From positions 1,101,169 through 1,165,168 of the forward strand of contig JAREIK010002254.1 in the NCBI GenBank assembly GCA_029783825.1: DNA of 64,000 nucleotides, written 5' to 3'. Origin of the DNA: Sapria himalayana (taxonomy: Eukaryota; Streptophyta; Magnoliopsida; Malpighiales; Rafflesiaceae). Position numbers and translations under genes: made by a program. This document shows, piece after piece, positions 1-11,639 of the stretch. Every line of letters starts with the position of its first letter. The stretch's first letter is position 1. The notes below the pieces were generated by a model. That model was given only the letters and a program-made list of their open reading frames with translations. It made no database searches and had not been told where the DNA came from.

Positions 1-488
1 ATGTATGTATGTATGTATATATTATAAGTTGTTTTGTTTTTTTTAATGCAAACATGTGCAGGCATGAGACATATTCGAGTTTCTCGTTTGGAATGCTCCA
101 AAACATAAATATATTTGTTCTTAAATTTCACTTTTTTATAAATATATGTATGCTTATAATATATGTGCATATATTATAAGATGTGTATTTTTTTACTAAA
201 TATTAAAAATAAAGTTCCTTCTTTATAAATAAATTTCAAATAATATACCTAAACATAAATTCCCTTTATTTTTTTCCTTTCTTTTATTTTTGCACATAAT
301 ACGAAACTGAAAAATTGAGGAAAAACTCAGGTGAATTATGTTTTCATAAACTAATTAGAAAATATATAGTATATCATGCACTATGTATATGTCTCTTCTA
401 AAAAGTGTAATTTATATGAATTTTTCATGTAATATATGTCTATATTTTTGTTGTGTCTATATGTATATATTATATACCATATATACAG

Positions 489-526
<38 letters not shown>

Positions 527-870
527 TGTATATATGGATACATACATACATAGTACATATACCATATATGTATAGTGCATATGTATATTTGTAGATATGT
601 ATATATGTATATGTAAAATATATCATAGATGCACAATACATACATACATACATATATATATCCATGTATGTATACAAATAAATACATGTGTATCCATATG
701 CATACATATGTAGTATACATACCCTATATGTGCATACATGTATTGAGATATTTATGTATATCAAATATATATTTATAATGTTGCATATATGTAGATGTGT
801 CTATATATGTATGTGGACACAATATATGGTAATAATTAAGATATATATTTATACACATAGTATTAAATAA
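1..870. repeat. AT-rich simple-sequence block (TATG/CATA and TA repeats)
   Basis: The first 870 bases are dominated by degenerate TATG/CATA tetranucleotide repeats, with a pure TA dinucleotide run at about 492-522. Long open frames rich in Tyr, Ile, Met and Cys on both strands between 381 and 870 are by-products of this low complexity, not genes. No promoter or gene can be supported. Confidence 0.85.
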
Positions 871-2040
871 GTATATATATAGACAAAGCATTTTCAAAAG
901 ATGAATCTTAAATATTTTTAGAAATGAAATGGAATCGCATGTCTTTGTACTTTCTTATAGTCTTTGACTAAATGTGACACTCACTTGCTCGGTCATGAAG
1001 AGTTTCTTAGTTATGTTGATCCTCATCTCTTTGTACATAGTGAATTAATAAACATTGCACATGAGCACACATATTCGATTATTTCCAACAATGAGATTTT
1101 TACCTTCAATTCTTTGAGTACTTCAAAGTTATATAATACATTATTAGCTCCATTTCTTCCTTGAACGTGTTTTGAAAAAGGTGGATTTGCAAGCTTCTCC
1201 TTTTTTTAAATATTCTCTAATGGTGGTGGCACATGTTGGTTCAATCGACACCCATGTAACAGTTATGGAAAAGGTAGCTTCACAAGCTTTTCTTTCTTTC
1301 ATATATTTTCATTGATTTTAATCTTTTTTGTGATTTTTGAAGGGCAATGCGAAGTTTCTTTCAATTTTCTTCTCTTTGATGAGACTCTTTTGTTCTTCAC
1401 TTTCAAATTAAGATTGAGCCATTGAGGTTGTGGCTACTCTAGTTTCTTCTCATTTCTGAAAATCATGATAGCATCCAATTCTTTGAGGGGTATTCCCATT
1501 TTTTTTAGATTTATCATGTAATTATAGTACATATTATTTTAGATGTTTCTTTTATAAGGCTTATGTAAAAGTCGCTAGTTTCTCTTTTTCCCAAATATCC
1601 TCATTCAATACAAATTTTATATTTTCATAAGTAGTTGCAAAGTTTGCTACTTTATCTCCTTTTTAATTTTATCTTAATTGACCTTAACTATACATGTCTT
1701 CCTTCAATTTAAAATTTGGATTTATCTATCAATTACTCCATTCTCCTTCAACTATTTAACATCATAGTAATTTTAATTTCATCCATTTTAGTAGGGTATC
1801 CATTTGAACTTCCTAACTGAAGCATGCTCCTTAGATTCGATTAAGGTTGAGATAGGTATTTTTTTTTCTCATTACCTTGCTTTTATTCATCAATTTTTTT
1901 TATCATGAGCATTGTTTAGTAGTTTACATATTTATGAAATATTTTGGTTTTGTTTAAAACATTTAATATAATTGACTTGATAAGAAGACAACTTTTTTAT
2001 CACTAGCTTAGAAATACATTCTTCTATCACTTGTGTGTTT
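871..2040. other. AT-rich interval, no gene recognised
   Basis: Read on both strands, this stretch has only short open frames (the longest about 66 codons, at 964-1,164) with no family resemblance I recognise. Scattered oligo-T runs are the only visible structure. It may be decayed transposon DNA. Confidence 0.5.
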
Positions 2041-2490
2041 GGTTGATCAGTAGTTGTGTGTTGACCAAAGTTAGATCAAGTCAGGTAAAATCATGTCATG
2101 CCGACCCACACATGGTTTGTGCTAGATCAAGTCGGGTCAAAAAATAGCTAATATAACATGGTTTGTGCTAGAAGTAGTACCATGGTTCAAACTAGGCTAG
2201 CATGGGCTTAGGTTAATAACTAACCTTGACTCCATGAAAAGAGCAAGAATGGGTTAGGTTGGAGAGGGGTATAGCCAAAATGCATGTCTTGACCTGGTTG
2301 AAATGCTCAATGAGATTGACGTGTAAACTCTTTTCATAGGTTATTTTGACTAGTAGCATTACTAGAGCATGAATTTTGACTTAATAAAAAATTTGGCTAG
2401 GCCATGCCATTATTTTTGGTAATGTCAGGTCAAGTCGTACCATGTTTGATCTCTTTTGGGCCATCTCATGGGCTAGGCTAAACATCCGAA
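2040..2490. repeat. Dispersed GC-richer repeat (GGCTAG/CATGCC-type), decayed copy
   Basis: This patch is richer in G and C than its surroundings. It is built of short imperfect motifs such as GTCGGGTCAA, GGCTAGGCCATGCC and ACCATGGTTCAAAC. The same vocabulary recurs near 5,770-6,060, 7,691-7,980, 10,096-10,672 and 11,582-11,635, so it is a dispersed repeat family. It resembles the highly CpG-rich 'GGTGTCAAACGGGCC' repeats common in plant genomes after C-to-T decay. No coding potential was found. Confidence 0.5.
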
Positions 2491-3124
2491 ATTATTTGTT
2501 ACCTATACTAATATGTACCTAGAAGATGCAATACCATATATTTCACCATTGCCAAAAGATATCTATTTGTGTCCAATAGAAAATAATTTACCACACAAAT
2601 AATGTATGTTGTATCTAGTCTAGTATAGATCATAACATATATGACATGGCCAATAATTGAGAAATAGGAAAAATAACTCATGTTTCTAATTTTCATATGA
2701 TCGATGGACAATACTCGATACTTAGTATTTTTATATCATCTCTATAATCTCTTTTATAAAAAATGTCACATGAAACTTCTCTACCTGCTATTCTCAAGAT
2801 AATTAAATATGCATGGAAGACCTATCTTAGGTAAATACTCATCCCTATAATCTACATGATTGAGCCTAAGTTTTAATAGAAATATTTGTATATCTTCCCA
2901 TTAAGGTTATTAATCTATTCTCTATATAGAAGATTATTAGTTAATCATGAACATATAGTAAACATGTGATAAAGGTTATAAGGCTTTGTAAACAAATAAA
3001 ATTTTGTATACTACCTAATGGTTTGTTTAAAGTCCATACAAACTATTTTTAAGTTTGAATGTAACATCTTATTTTCCTTATACTTGGAATTCCTCATGCT
3101 GCTCCATGCAAAATGTCTCGTGAA
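2491..3124. other. AT-rich interval, no gene recognised
   Basis: There are only short frames and no recognisable protein family. The 67-codon frame on the minus strand at 2,508-2,711 shows no motif. The interval abuts the Gypsy LTR that starts at 3,125. Confidence 0.45.
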
Positions 3125-5715
3125 TGTTGTTTAATGTTCAAATTTTTAAATATTCTTAAGTATTTTGGTACTATTAGATAAATTATAAGTATGAGAATGA
3201 GACATAAATTGATAGATTTCACAACTTTGGAGTTTTTTTTATTTTGATGAATAATTATGAAAATGATATATTTTTTGAGATATTTGGCAACTTGATAATT
3301 TAAGAATAATCAAGCAATTTCAACATCTATTCTTGGCTAACATTATACTTAACTAGTAGTGATAATTTTGTTATGTCATAACTTTTTCTACCTTATTAGC
3401 ATAATTCTTTAATTATGTAATATATTCTTTTATCGCTATGATATTATCATAGAGTCTTAACTATGCTTATTTCATAATAATTAAATAGTCATGACATTAA
3501 TTTCATATTATAGTAACCAAGTATCCACCATTACTAAAAGTCACAACCACTTCCAAAGACTATGATTTTATTTTTAATGAGGCATTGTATCTTCAAGGTA
3601 GAGTAATTTCCTTTTCACAAAGTCACATCTTTGGAGTCGTATAAAGTTATAAAGTCAAAACAACTCATGCCAAAGCCATGATAATTATCTAGTGTCATGA
3701 CTTTTGGGCACAAAATATTACATTACTCAAGTACAACTACTCCCCAAGGCTGTGCTTATTATCCACAAGAAAAGATAAAGCTATGATTTTTATATTTGGA
3801 CTAATTACCAATGCCATAGCTTTTTGCAATACCATGGCCACTTGATATATGAGAAAATTCAAAACCAAAGCTATAATCATTCCCAGCACCATGACCACTT
3901 ATGCACATGAGAGGTCATTCTCAACTTTGTAGCCATTATTAACATAATGGTCATATGATGAATGAGAAAGACCAATATCAAAGTCAGTACTAAAACTTTG
4001 TATTATAGAGAAAATAGGTCTGAGTCATAGATTCTTCCCAGTGTCATGACTTATTGTTACTAAAAGATTATGATGCATTCTAATATCATGATTATTTTTT
4101 GGAGTCATGACCTCAAGTTCAAGAGATGATGAAGGCCAGAGTCATGGTATAATTAGAAAATCACAACTTTCTACTTAAAGAAATAAAAAAATATTAGAGT
4201 ATAGAAGCAGAAAAATAAGGGATTTGAGAAATCTTCTTCTTCACCATGCACCAAGACAAAGTTAAAGAATGATAAATAATCCTAGAGGTGGTTTTCGCAC
4301 TCACTATAGAATCCACAAGCAAGTAAGGGAAACAAAACATTAGCTAAACCATAGAGTTGGAGGTGCAACTCTCAAACCCCCACTCAAGGATAGATTCAAA
4401 AAAATCAATTAAAATAACATTGAATTAGGTTTTGTATCATAAATTCCTCATGAGGGCTATCATTGAGAATCTAAGTTTCATGAGACGTCTTCTCTTATAT
4501 CTCATGAATTTCTCCTAAATGTCAGGCTAAATTAAGGTAAAAGATATGTGTAATTTTACTTATATAACATATAAATAGTTTTAAAATTAATAAATATGTT
4601 TGATTTATGTTTTGGAATAAAAATTAATAGATATGATGATTAAATAGAATTTAAATTAGAGTTTTGACTATTGATGAATTTGTACATATTATTAATGATG
4701 CATAATGATAAACAAAACATAAGGCTCACTCAATATGAAGGAATTTATAATCGTTCCAACCATGATGTATGAGATAAACCTATATATTACAACTAAAAAA
4801 TTAGGCATGTTAATTATTATGTGTATGGTGTTATTGAAGTTAAAAGTAACAATAATTTAATATGTCAATTTAATGTACATGTCTTAAAAGAATTAGCTCT
4901 TGATTAATGTTGATATTTTATAGAATATTATTTTAATAGTTTCACTTTTAGTGTGAGAGTCACATCATCACTATGAAAGATGATGATATGAAATCTATGG
5001 GTCATGTGTGATTATATTATGATTATAAGGTGGTGATAGCTCTTTGAGTTGCTTTCACTCATTTAGTTCACACAAGTAAAACATGAGAGAAACATATGTT
5101 AATTGTGCCAATATGGTACTTATGAAGCCAAAATTATAAATACTTATAAATCATCTTAGTTCTTAGTCTTTATGATACTTGAGGCTAGAGAATTAGAATA
5201 TACTTATATGACAACTATCAAGTGTAGTTGATAAGTTACATAGAAGGAATGAGTTTGTGAATGAATCTCAAGTAGAGATAATTTGTTATCTTGGTAAAAA
5301 AACTGAGGGGATAACTATGAAAGGACTATCAATTGAAGGGCTCAAAGGTCATAACCATGTTTTATACTATAAGGGCAAAATGTCATTATAAAATAGCATA
5401 AATTTTATTATATATTCAAATCCAATATAATTCGAATTATTTGAATATGTATCATATAAATTAGTGGATAAACCCTAGGATCTAAGGGTCATACCAAATA
5501 TTTGATTATCTTTTTTAATATAATTTGATTATCGCATTATTGGTTGACCAAACTATTGATACAATCCATGTGTAATCAATATTTAGACAAAAATCATATT
5601 TAATACTTGTATAACTCATGTACTTGTGAATCTTTGTTGACAAGATAATCTTGTCAACGAGCTTTTGTGATACTGTCTAACTAATATAATTATGCATCAT
5701 AACAAAATTGCAACA
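3125..5715 (+). mobile_element. Gypsy LTR (copy 1), apparently solo
   Basis: A 2.59 kb LTR starting TGTTGTTTAATG and ending ATTGCAACA, so it has the TG...CA ends. It aligns by eye along its whole length with the LTRs at 49,777-52,375 and 52,515-54,900. Shared landmarks include TATTTTGGTACTATTA near the start, a block of GTCATGAC/CATGGCC-rich repeats at about 3,540-4,170, and CTCAAACCCCCACT near 4,372. No primer binding site, gag or polypurine tract of the family flanks it. It is therefore best explained as a solo LTR from LTR-LTR recombination, although no clean 5 bp target duplication is visible (GTGAA on the left, AAGGT on the right). Confidence 0.75.
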
Positions 5716-5769
5716 AAGGTCACCATGAAAAAAAATGTCTTTACATTACATTGATTAATTTCCAACTAA

Positions 5770-6060
5770 AAGGTGGAGGCTTTGCCTAGAGGTTAGGGAA
5801 GGCTAGCATGCCCATGTTCTCTTGTTGACTTGCCCCTCTATGATTCTAAGACTTGCCTATGAAAACCAGTTAACCAAGGTGGGCCTAGCATGTTCCATGC
5901 CTTGTCTGGGTCATGTCAAGTTTAAACTGGGTAGAATTCGACCCAACATGACCCATGCTACAAATTATTTCATGTATGAGATAGCATGGTGGTTCAAATG
6001 TGTCTAAAAAATAGGTCATACCAGCATGACACAATCTCTTTTCAACATTTAATTCAATGT
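5770..6060. repeat. Dispersed GC-richer repeat, second patch
   Basis: Motifs such as GGCTAGCATGCCCATG, GTCTGGGTCATGTCAAG and CGACCCAACATGACCCATG match the vocabulary of the patch at 2,040-2,490. The 61-codon frame across 5,822-6,007 comes from the repeat and has no family resemblance. Confidence 0.45.
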
Positions 6061-6289
6061 TAAACTAATATGATGAGAATGAAAGACAATTGATGATAAG
6101 AAAAAATATATTATAAAAGTCAACTCTATTCTTCTTACAAAGTTGTTTTAATCATCTGGCTACTCCATTTCTTTTCCTTAATGTGTCTAATCTATTAAAA
6201 GAAGAGGTACGATATTTGTCCAAATAAGAATCTTAGCAAACTCCCTATCCCTGCTACTTGGAAGATTTCAATCCATAAGTTGATCTTCG

Positions 6290-6960
6290 ATAAAAATGAC
6301 ATTTATGATTCAAACAAGTCTTCTATCTATTTGGTTCATATCTATACCCAAACTCCTCATGTACACTACCAAAAAAGATGCATGGTCTTACATTGTCATC
6401 AAGATTTGATTTCTCATCTTTTGGTACGTGAATTAAGATATTTGTGGCCAGATACTCTAACATGATCAAATAAAATATCTTTCCCAATCCAAAGTTTATT
6501 GGGTACACCACCTTCAATGTAGCAGTAGAACAAATATTGATCAAATCAACATCTATATGCATAGCTTGTCAAGAAAACCCCCAAGAAGATGTGTATGATA
6601 AAGCATACATCAAAACCTCTCCTCAATAGTATAGTTCATTCTATTTTATATCATTCTTATGAGGGGTATTAGATAGCATCCTTTCGAAAATCTTACCATG
6701 GGATCTATAGTATTTTTTAAACTAGTCCTTACACTTCCATATTATTAGAACATATAAAGATCAGTTTTTTATCAGCCACTCTCTCAATTAGGTTGTAGAA
6801 ATTCTTAAAGACATGATCCTTAATTTTTTTAATAGAAGATAACATCATTATATAATGATCATCAATATATATCACAAAGTAAAGTGTTATAATTAGTGTT
6901 TTACCCTACATAGAGTAGACATCAAAAAGAATAAGATTAAAAATATTCAATCATCTCAAT
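6290..6960 (-). pseudogene. Ty1/Copia integrase core fragment (pol), degraded
   Basis: Reading leftwards, frames give HRLPFNSHLSL...FNLILFDV, like the junction between the gag-pre-integrase zinc region and the integrase core (usually FDLIHSDVWGP). Next comes YFVIYIDDHYIMM...KDHVFKNFYNLIERVADKKL, like the rve core with its first Asp. Then comes HVPKDEKSNLDDNVRPCIFF, the conserved segment after the core (VPKDERSKLDDKARPCIFLGY). This order is typical of plant Copia pol. The piece is dead: several stops and frame changes interrupt it, and the expected TDNGGE motif reads SNNMEV, so the second catalytic Asp is Asn. No LTRs were found for it. Only the integrase part survives. Confidence 0.8.
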
Positions 6961-7329
6961 GAGAGATGAGAGTTGAATGGTAGTCTATGACATTTTTATA
7001 ATTATATACACACTCATCAAGAAATAATTTCATATCAAAAGGTAAGATATTTCTTATAGCTAGTAGTTGAGTGTCCTCGCCCACATGACTACTTCTCATA
7101 ATGCCGAAGACCAATGCTGAAGGGAAAAGTTGAAGAACAATGATGTTATAATTTTTATTATGTTTCTACTATGAGTAGGAATGTGTGATTTCTATTTATT
7201 TTTTTGACATAGTTGGATTCACTTTTATTATTAAGAATAATAATTACTCCATTATTATGGTGATATCCTCTATGCTTCATGGGGATGCTTACTTATCAAA
7301 TAGTTTCTATATCCTAAACCATGAAATTC

Positions 7330-7684
7330 TTGATTTAATGATATTTTGGGTCATATAAATGAGAAACATATTTTTAGATCTAATGATTTTAATGTAACTT
7401 ATCTTTGGAACAATATTTTGGGCCTTATAAAAAAGAAATATATTTTTAAGCTCCAACAAGATGGGCTTTTATATTCTTTTGATTTTGAATCTTATGATGT
7501 ATGTAACTCTTGTTTGCTAGACAAAATGACCAAAGTTTCTTTTATAGGTCATAATGAATGGGAAAATAACTTATTAGGCCTTATTCATAGTTATGTAAGT
7601 TGTTATCTCTATCTAATAAAATATAAGGATGAGTCTTTTGAAAAATTCAAAATAATCAAGAGAGGCATACAGCCAACCTGGTAA
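7330..7684 (+). pseudogene. Ty1/Copia gag-pre-integrase fragment, 112-codon open remnant
   Basis: An uninterrupted 112-codon frame (7,346-7,684) reads like the gag-pre-integrase domain of plant Copia elements: TYLWNNILGLI...KLQQDGLLYSFDFESYDVC..C, then LLDKMTKVSFIGHNE, then LLGLIHSYV. In the family this runs LWHxRLGHI...KLQ.DGLL.SFD.ESYDVCESCLLGKMTKxPFTGH.ERA.DLLGLIHTDVCGP. The zinc-finger His residues at the start are lost, but the CxxC pair remains. After LIHSYVSC the frame continues directly with YLYLIKYKDESFEKFKI, so about 25 residues holding the first integrase Asp are missing in frame. It is unrelated in sequence to the minus-strand Copia piece 400 bp to the left. It is a fragment, not a gene. 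Confidence 0.85.
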
Positions 7685-7690
7685 AAGTAG

Positions 7691-7980
7691 AGGTGTCAAT
7701 GGCTCATGGTCATGGGACGTGGACTCACCCCGATGGTGTGTGGCGGACTCACCGCTCATCAAAGTGTGGTGGCGATGATGGTGATCAGTGGATTATGCCT
7801 GTGATGGTGCTGCCCATAAAACTGATATGCCCCAAAATGATTCAGCACATTATGCATGAGTCTACCTAGAATCATGCCGGTCATGCTGTGCTGAGTTGAG
7901 CAGACTATTAATCATGCCATGCTAGGCACGCCATGAATTCCATGATGAGTCGTGCCCGGTATGACATGACCTGTTTGATA
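7691..7980. repeat. MITE-like dispersed repeat with GGTGTCAA / TTGATACC ends
   Basis: The patch opens with AGGTGTCAATGG and closes with CCTGTTTGATACCTT, an imperfect inverted end pair. Its interior is GC-rich, with CATGCCGG/CGTGCC motifs. It matches the termini and interior style of 10,096-10,672. It has no coding capacity and is probably a decayed non-autonomous element. Confidence 0.5.
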
Positions 7981-7984
7981 CCTT

Positions 7985-8476
7985 GATATTATACTATCTG
8001 ATAATAAATATTTGATCTAAATTCAAAGACCTGGTAACTCATAATTTCATAATGAAAATATATGATATTGTCTTGTAGAAAGTACAATAATATCATGCCC
8101 AAAAATTATTCTTTTATTTCACTCCCATAATGACATAATCACATTTATTTCTACTAGGAATATCTCTAAGAATTATGTAACTAACATTTTAAAATAAATG
8201 ATGTAATAATTTACTCTGATTCTTAAACCTTTTCTAATTCATCTCATTAACTCAAAAACTATCTCATATATGTAAATGATATGAGATAAATACAATGATA
8301 CTGTGAGCTCTTAGTACATCTTGTATGTCATGCAAGATCTAAAAATAGAAGACAAATCAAACTCGATTGATTACCAAATAATAATAAATAATCTAAAATA
8401 AATTAACAACCAAGTCTCTTTGATCTCATCGCTAAAAGATTTCTCTATCATATGATCAAGTTTATTATTATTGAAA
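7985..8476. other. AT-rich interval, no gene recognised
   Basis: No open frame of note and no recognisable element. The sequence is plain AT-rich DNA leading into the tandem duplication. Confidence 0.5.
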
Positions 8477-9417
8477 AATCACACCAAACTTCAATAGCCT
8501 ATTTTGTGTAATTATGTTGTCTATATCTCAACATAGTCATAATAACCAATATTTTTACTTCTTCTATCAACCAAATTTAAATGTACATTGCTATACTGCA
8601 CCTATGTAGTATAACAATGTAGTTTTTTATTTTTTATAATATGGGGGAAACAATCTTTATCCTCACTTGTACTAATAAATTAATAAGCTATACTAACCCT
8701 ACTTCATTCCTGCTTGTACTATCAATGGTGTCTTACTAGAAAAAAAATCCACAAAATTCTCTTAAGTTAGCAATAGACATTTTTTGTTCCTGTTGTACTA
8801 TATTTTTTGTTACTCATTTTTTCAAATCAGATTCATAGGTTATAGATAGATAAGCCAATGATCATATTATAGGTAATCACATATTTTTTAATACTTTTCT
8901 TTCTTATTTTTAAAAATATTGTAATAATTAATAACAAACCATCAAAAATCACACCTGAACTTCAATAGCCTATTTTGTTTAAATATGTTGTCTATATCTC
9001 AACATAGTCATAATAACCAATATTTTTACTTCTTCTATCAACCAAATTTAAATGTACATTGCTATACTACATCCATGTAGTATAGTAATATAGTTTTTTA
9101 TTTTTTCTAATACGGGAAAAATAATTTTTATTCCCACTTGTACTATTAAATTAATAAGTCATACTAACCCTACTTCATTCTCGCTTGTACTATCATTGGC
9201 GTCTTACTGGAAAAAAAATCCACAAATTTCTTTTAAGTTAGCAATAGATATTTTTTGTTCTCGATGTACTATATTTTTTATGCCTCATTTTTTCAAATCA
9301 GACTCATAGGTTATAGATAAATAAGTTAATGATCATATTATAGACAATCACATATTTTTTAATACTTTTCAATCTTATTTTTAAAAATGTTGTAATAATT
9401 AATAGCAATCCATCAAA
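8477..9417. repeat. Tandem duplication of a ~470 bp unit
   Basis: Two head-to-tail copies with a constant offset of about 470 bp: unit 1 is about 8,477-8,946 and unit 2 about 8,947-9,417. Both begin near AATCACACC, share CTTCAATAGCCTATTTTGT, TCTTCTATCAACCAAATTTA and AATCCACAAA, and end with CCATCAAA. Each contains a small inverted repeat around CTATACT..ATGTAGTATA; in unit 2 it is perfect (CTATACTACAT, CC, ATGTAGTATAG; 9,062-9,085). No coding frame is conserved between the units. Confidence 0.9.
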
Positions 9418-10095
9418 TTACAAATCTTATGTTATGATAACATTCAAATTCACATTTTATTTCTTTTGTCTGCTTTTTTTATTTTGATTATTTTATTAAT
9501 CTTATTTCTATGAATTAATTTTCAAGATAATTCAATTTTGATTCTATATTTTTTCCCTGATATTTTTATGATAGGTGATCTCAATATGTATTTGAATATT
9601 ATTGATTTGTTATTTATTTATTCTCAATTTAGTCACCTATATTTGGCCAAGCTAAGAATACTAAATTTTAGTATTAGAGATATCTCCAAATGTGAGGCAT
9701 GTTAGTTTATTTTTTTCACCAATTTTATTTGACTAAGTAATGATTAATTTGATGTGATGTTTTCAAACATATGGGAACCTAATCGTATTGAAACTTGAGA
9801 TGTGTTTAAATTTTTTATTATATTTATAAATGATTGTTTACACTTCAATTAGTAAGTTTTTTTTTTGTTTTATTATTCTGTTTTTATTTTTAAATTATTT
9901 CATAAAAAAATAAAAAAATAATTTAATAAAAAAATAAAAAATATTAGGAGTGACTATGCATTATAGTATATATCTCATAGCTCCATACTTAATGTAGCAT
10001 TCACATAATCATACAAAGACTTCTTGCGTGAACACAACCCCACAGGATAAAATTATAAAAATAAAAATATATATTTAGTTAAGATGACTAGGGTA
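9418..10095. other. AT-rich interval, no gene supported
   Basis: Mostly A/T with long oligo-A and oligo-T runs near 9,850-9,950. A short stretch at about 9,550-9,700 is weakly reminiscent of a LINE endonuclease but is too degraded to call. Confidence 0.4.
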
Positions 10096-10672
10096 TAAAG
10101 GTGTCAACTGTGCCGGGCGTCTCATGCATGATCCACGACACAACACAGTTCAAGCATGTCTAGCATAGCACGACACGGTTCAGCTATTCTTACCACAGAA
10201 CAACATGGTTTAGAACTATTCTTAGAAGTGCTGTGAGTTGGCCTAAGGCACACTTCGGGCTAGGTCAATAATTTTGGCATAAAGGCTTAGCATGGTATGA
10301 CAAGATATGATGTCTCAAGTGGGCCAGATTTGGCCTAGATGGCCAAATTGACTAGCCTGATCCTGACCTGGGCAAGTCTTGTCCAACCCAGGCAAGCCAA
10401 GCCTAGCTTGACCTGGGTTAGCCTAGCTGGGACGGACCCAAGTTATCTTGGTCACACCTAACCCGGCTTGGCAAGACCCAATACAACCTGGCATGACTCG
10501 CCCAAAAGTTAAGCCAACAAGTCATGCGAGGTTTCCCCTTTTTTGAATTGTGTCATGCTGAGCATGGTCCATGAAAATGACCATGTTGTGATCGCATGGA
10601 ATGATGACCTGGACGGGTCAATTAAAAATGGGCTGTGTTAGTAAAGCATAGCCTGTTTGACATTTCTACATC
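10096..10672. repeat. MITE-like dispersed repeat with GGTGTCAA / TTGACA ends, longer copy
   Basis: The longest and most GC-rich patch of the family. It opens AAGGTGTCAACTGTGCCGGG and closes CCTGTTTGACATTTC. The interior is a patchwork of GGCCTAG, AACCTGGC, CACGACAC and GGGCCAG words, with many TG/CA dinucleotides where CG would be expected. Half of another copy (GGTGTCAAGTGAGTCAGG) lies at 11,582-11,635. No protein is encoded. Confidence 0.55.
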
Positions 10673-11581
10673 GGATACTTCTCTGTGGTAGAAATGTTCT
10701 AAAATATTTTTGAGCATATATGATTTTAACCAAAAATTACTTTAATAATTAGATACATTTTTGTCTTTTTTCACTGTTTGTCATTTCAGATCTTACACCT
10801 CGAAAAAAATGTTCAGCTTAACTCTATCCCACAATCTATGGGAGTAATATTTTGTTCAACATTTTTAATCATGATGTGACAAGATAACACATAAGATAAT
10901 TATGTTTTTTTTGCTTACTCAAACAATCAAAAGGGATACAAATATTACTTACTTGAGAATTGAGATTGATATAATATTAGTAACATATTGTTACTCATAA
11001 AAATTGTGAAATAAAAATATTAAAAAACTAATGTCACATGATACATGCCCTTATATAATTAGTGAAATTGATTGAGCCAACCCACTTATTGAGTACTCTT
11101 ATCAAAAGTATCAAAAATAAATAATAAACAAATAAAAATTATAATACTCCAAAGATGGTACACATAAGTTTACAATACTTAGTTTAGAGGAAAAAAAAAG
11201 TTAAGTTGAGGCAATTTCAAGGTATTTGTTAAAATAATCAGTGACTATTATATTGTTTGAAGGTGTGTTATAGTAATTGTCTTATCCCAAATCTATTTCT
11301 AAAAAAATTTTGTCCATCTTGATTTATTTTGCATGCTAGTGAAATATTAAATTGAAGACTATTTGTCTCACTATCTAGTAGTTATAGCAAAAAAATAATT
11401 GAATAAGAAAGCACATACCTAATCTTTTCAAGCATATATTGTATTCAAAATATCTCACAAATAATTATCACAACCACTCAGAATGTTTTTTCTACACTAA
11501 ATCTTGAAATAACTATTTACCTATTGCTTTTCTAATAGATAAAATTATTTCTAAGAAAAATATAAAACCTTATTATATATC
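10673..11581. other. AT-rich interval, no gene recognised
   Basis: AT-rich DNA without a significant open frame or recognisable repeat. Confidence 0.5.
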
Positions 11582-11639
11582 TATAGGTGTCAAGTGAGTC
11601 AGGTGGCCTGGGCACGACATGAAACACGAACCTACTAAG

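Noticed and set aside
381..870. Open frames of 60-127 codons on both strands
   Set aside because: They arise from TATG/TA repeats; the products are Tyr/Ile/Cys monotony and overlap each other in several frames.
3125..5715. LTR 1 as a complete element with TSD
   Set aside because: No primer binding site, gag or matching flanking 5-mers (GTGAA versus AAGGT); kept as an apparently solo LTR only.
9540..9780. Possible LINE endonuclease remnant (IGDLNMYLNII... then YLAKLRILNF)
   Set aside because: The GD.N-like motif is short, later catalytic motifs are not visible, and there is no RT nearby; too weak to annotate.
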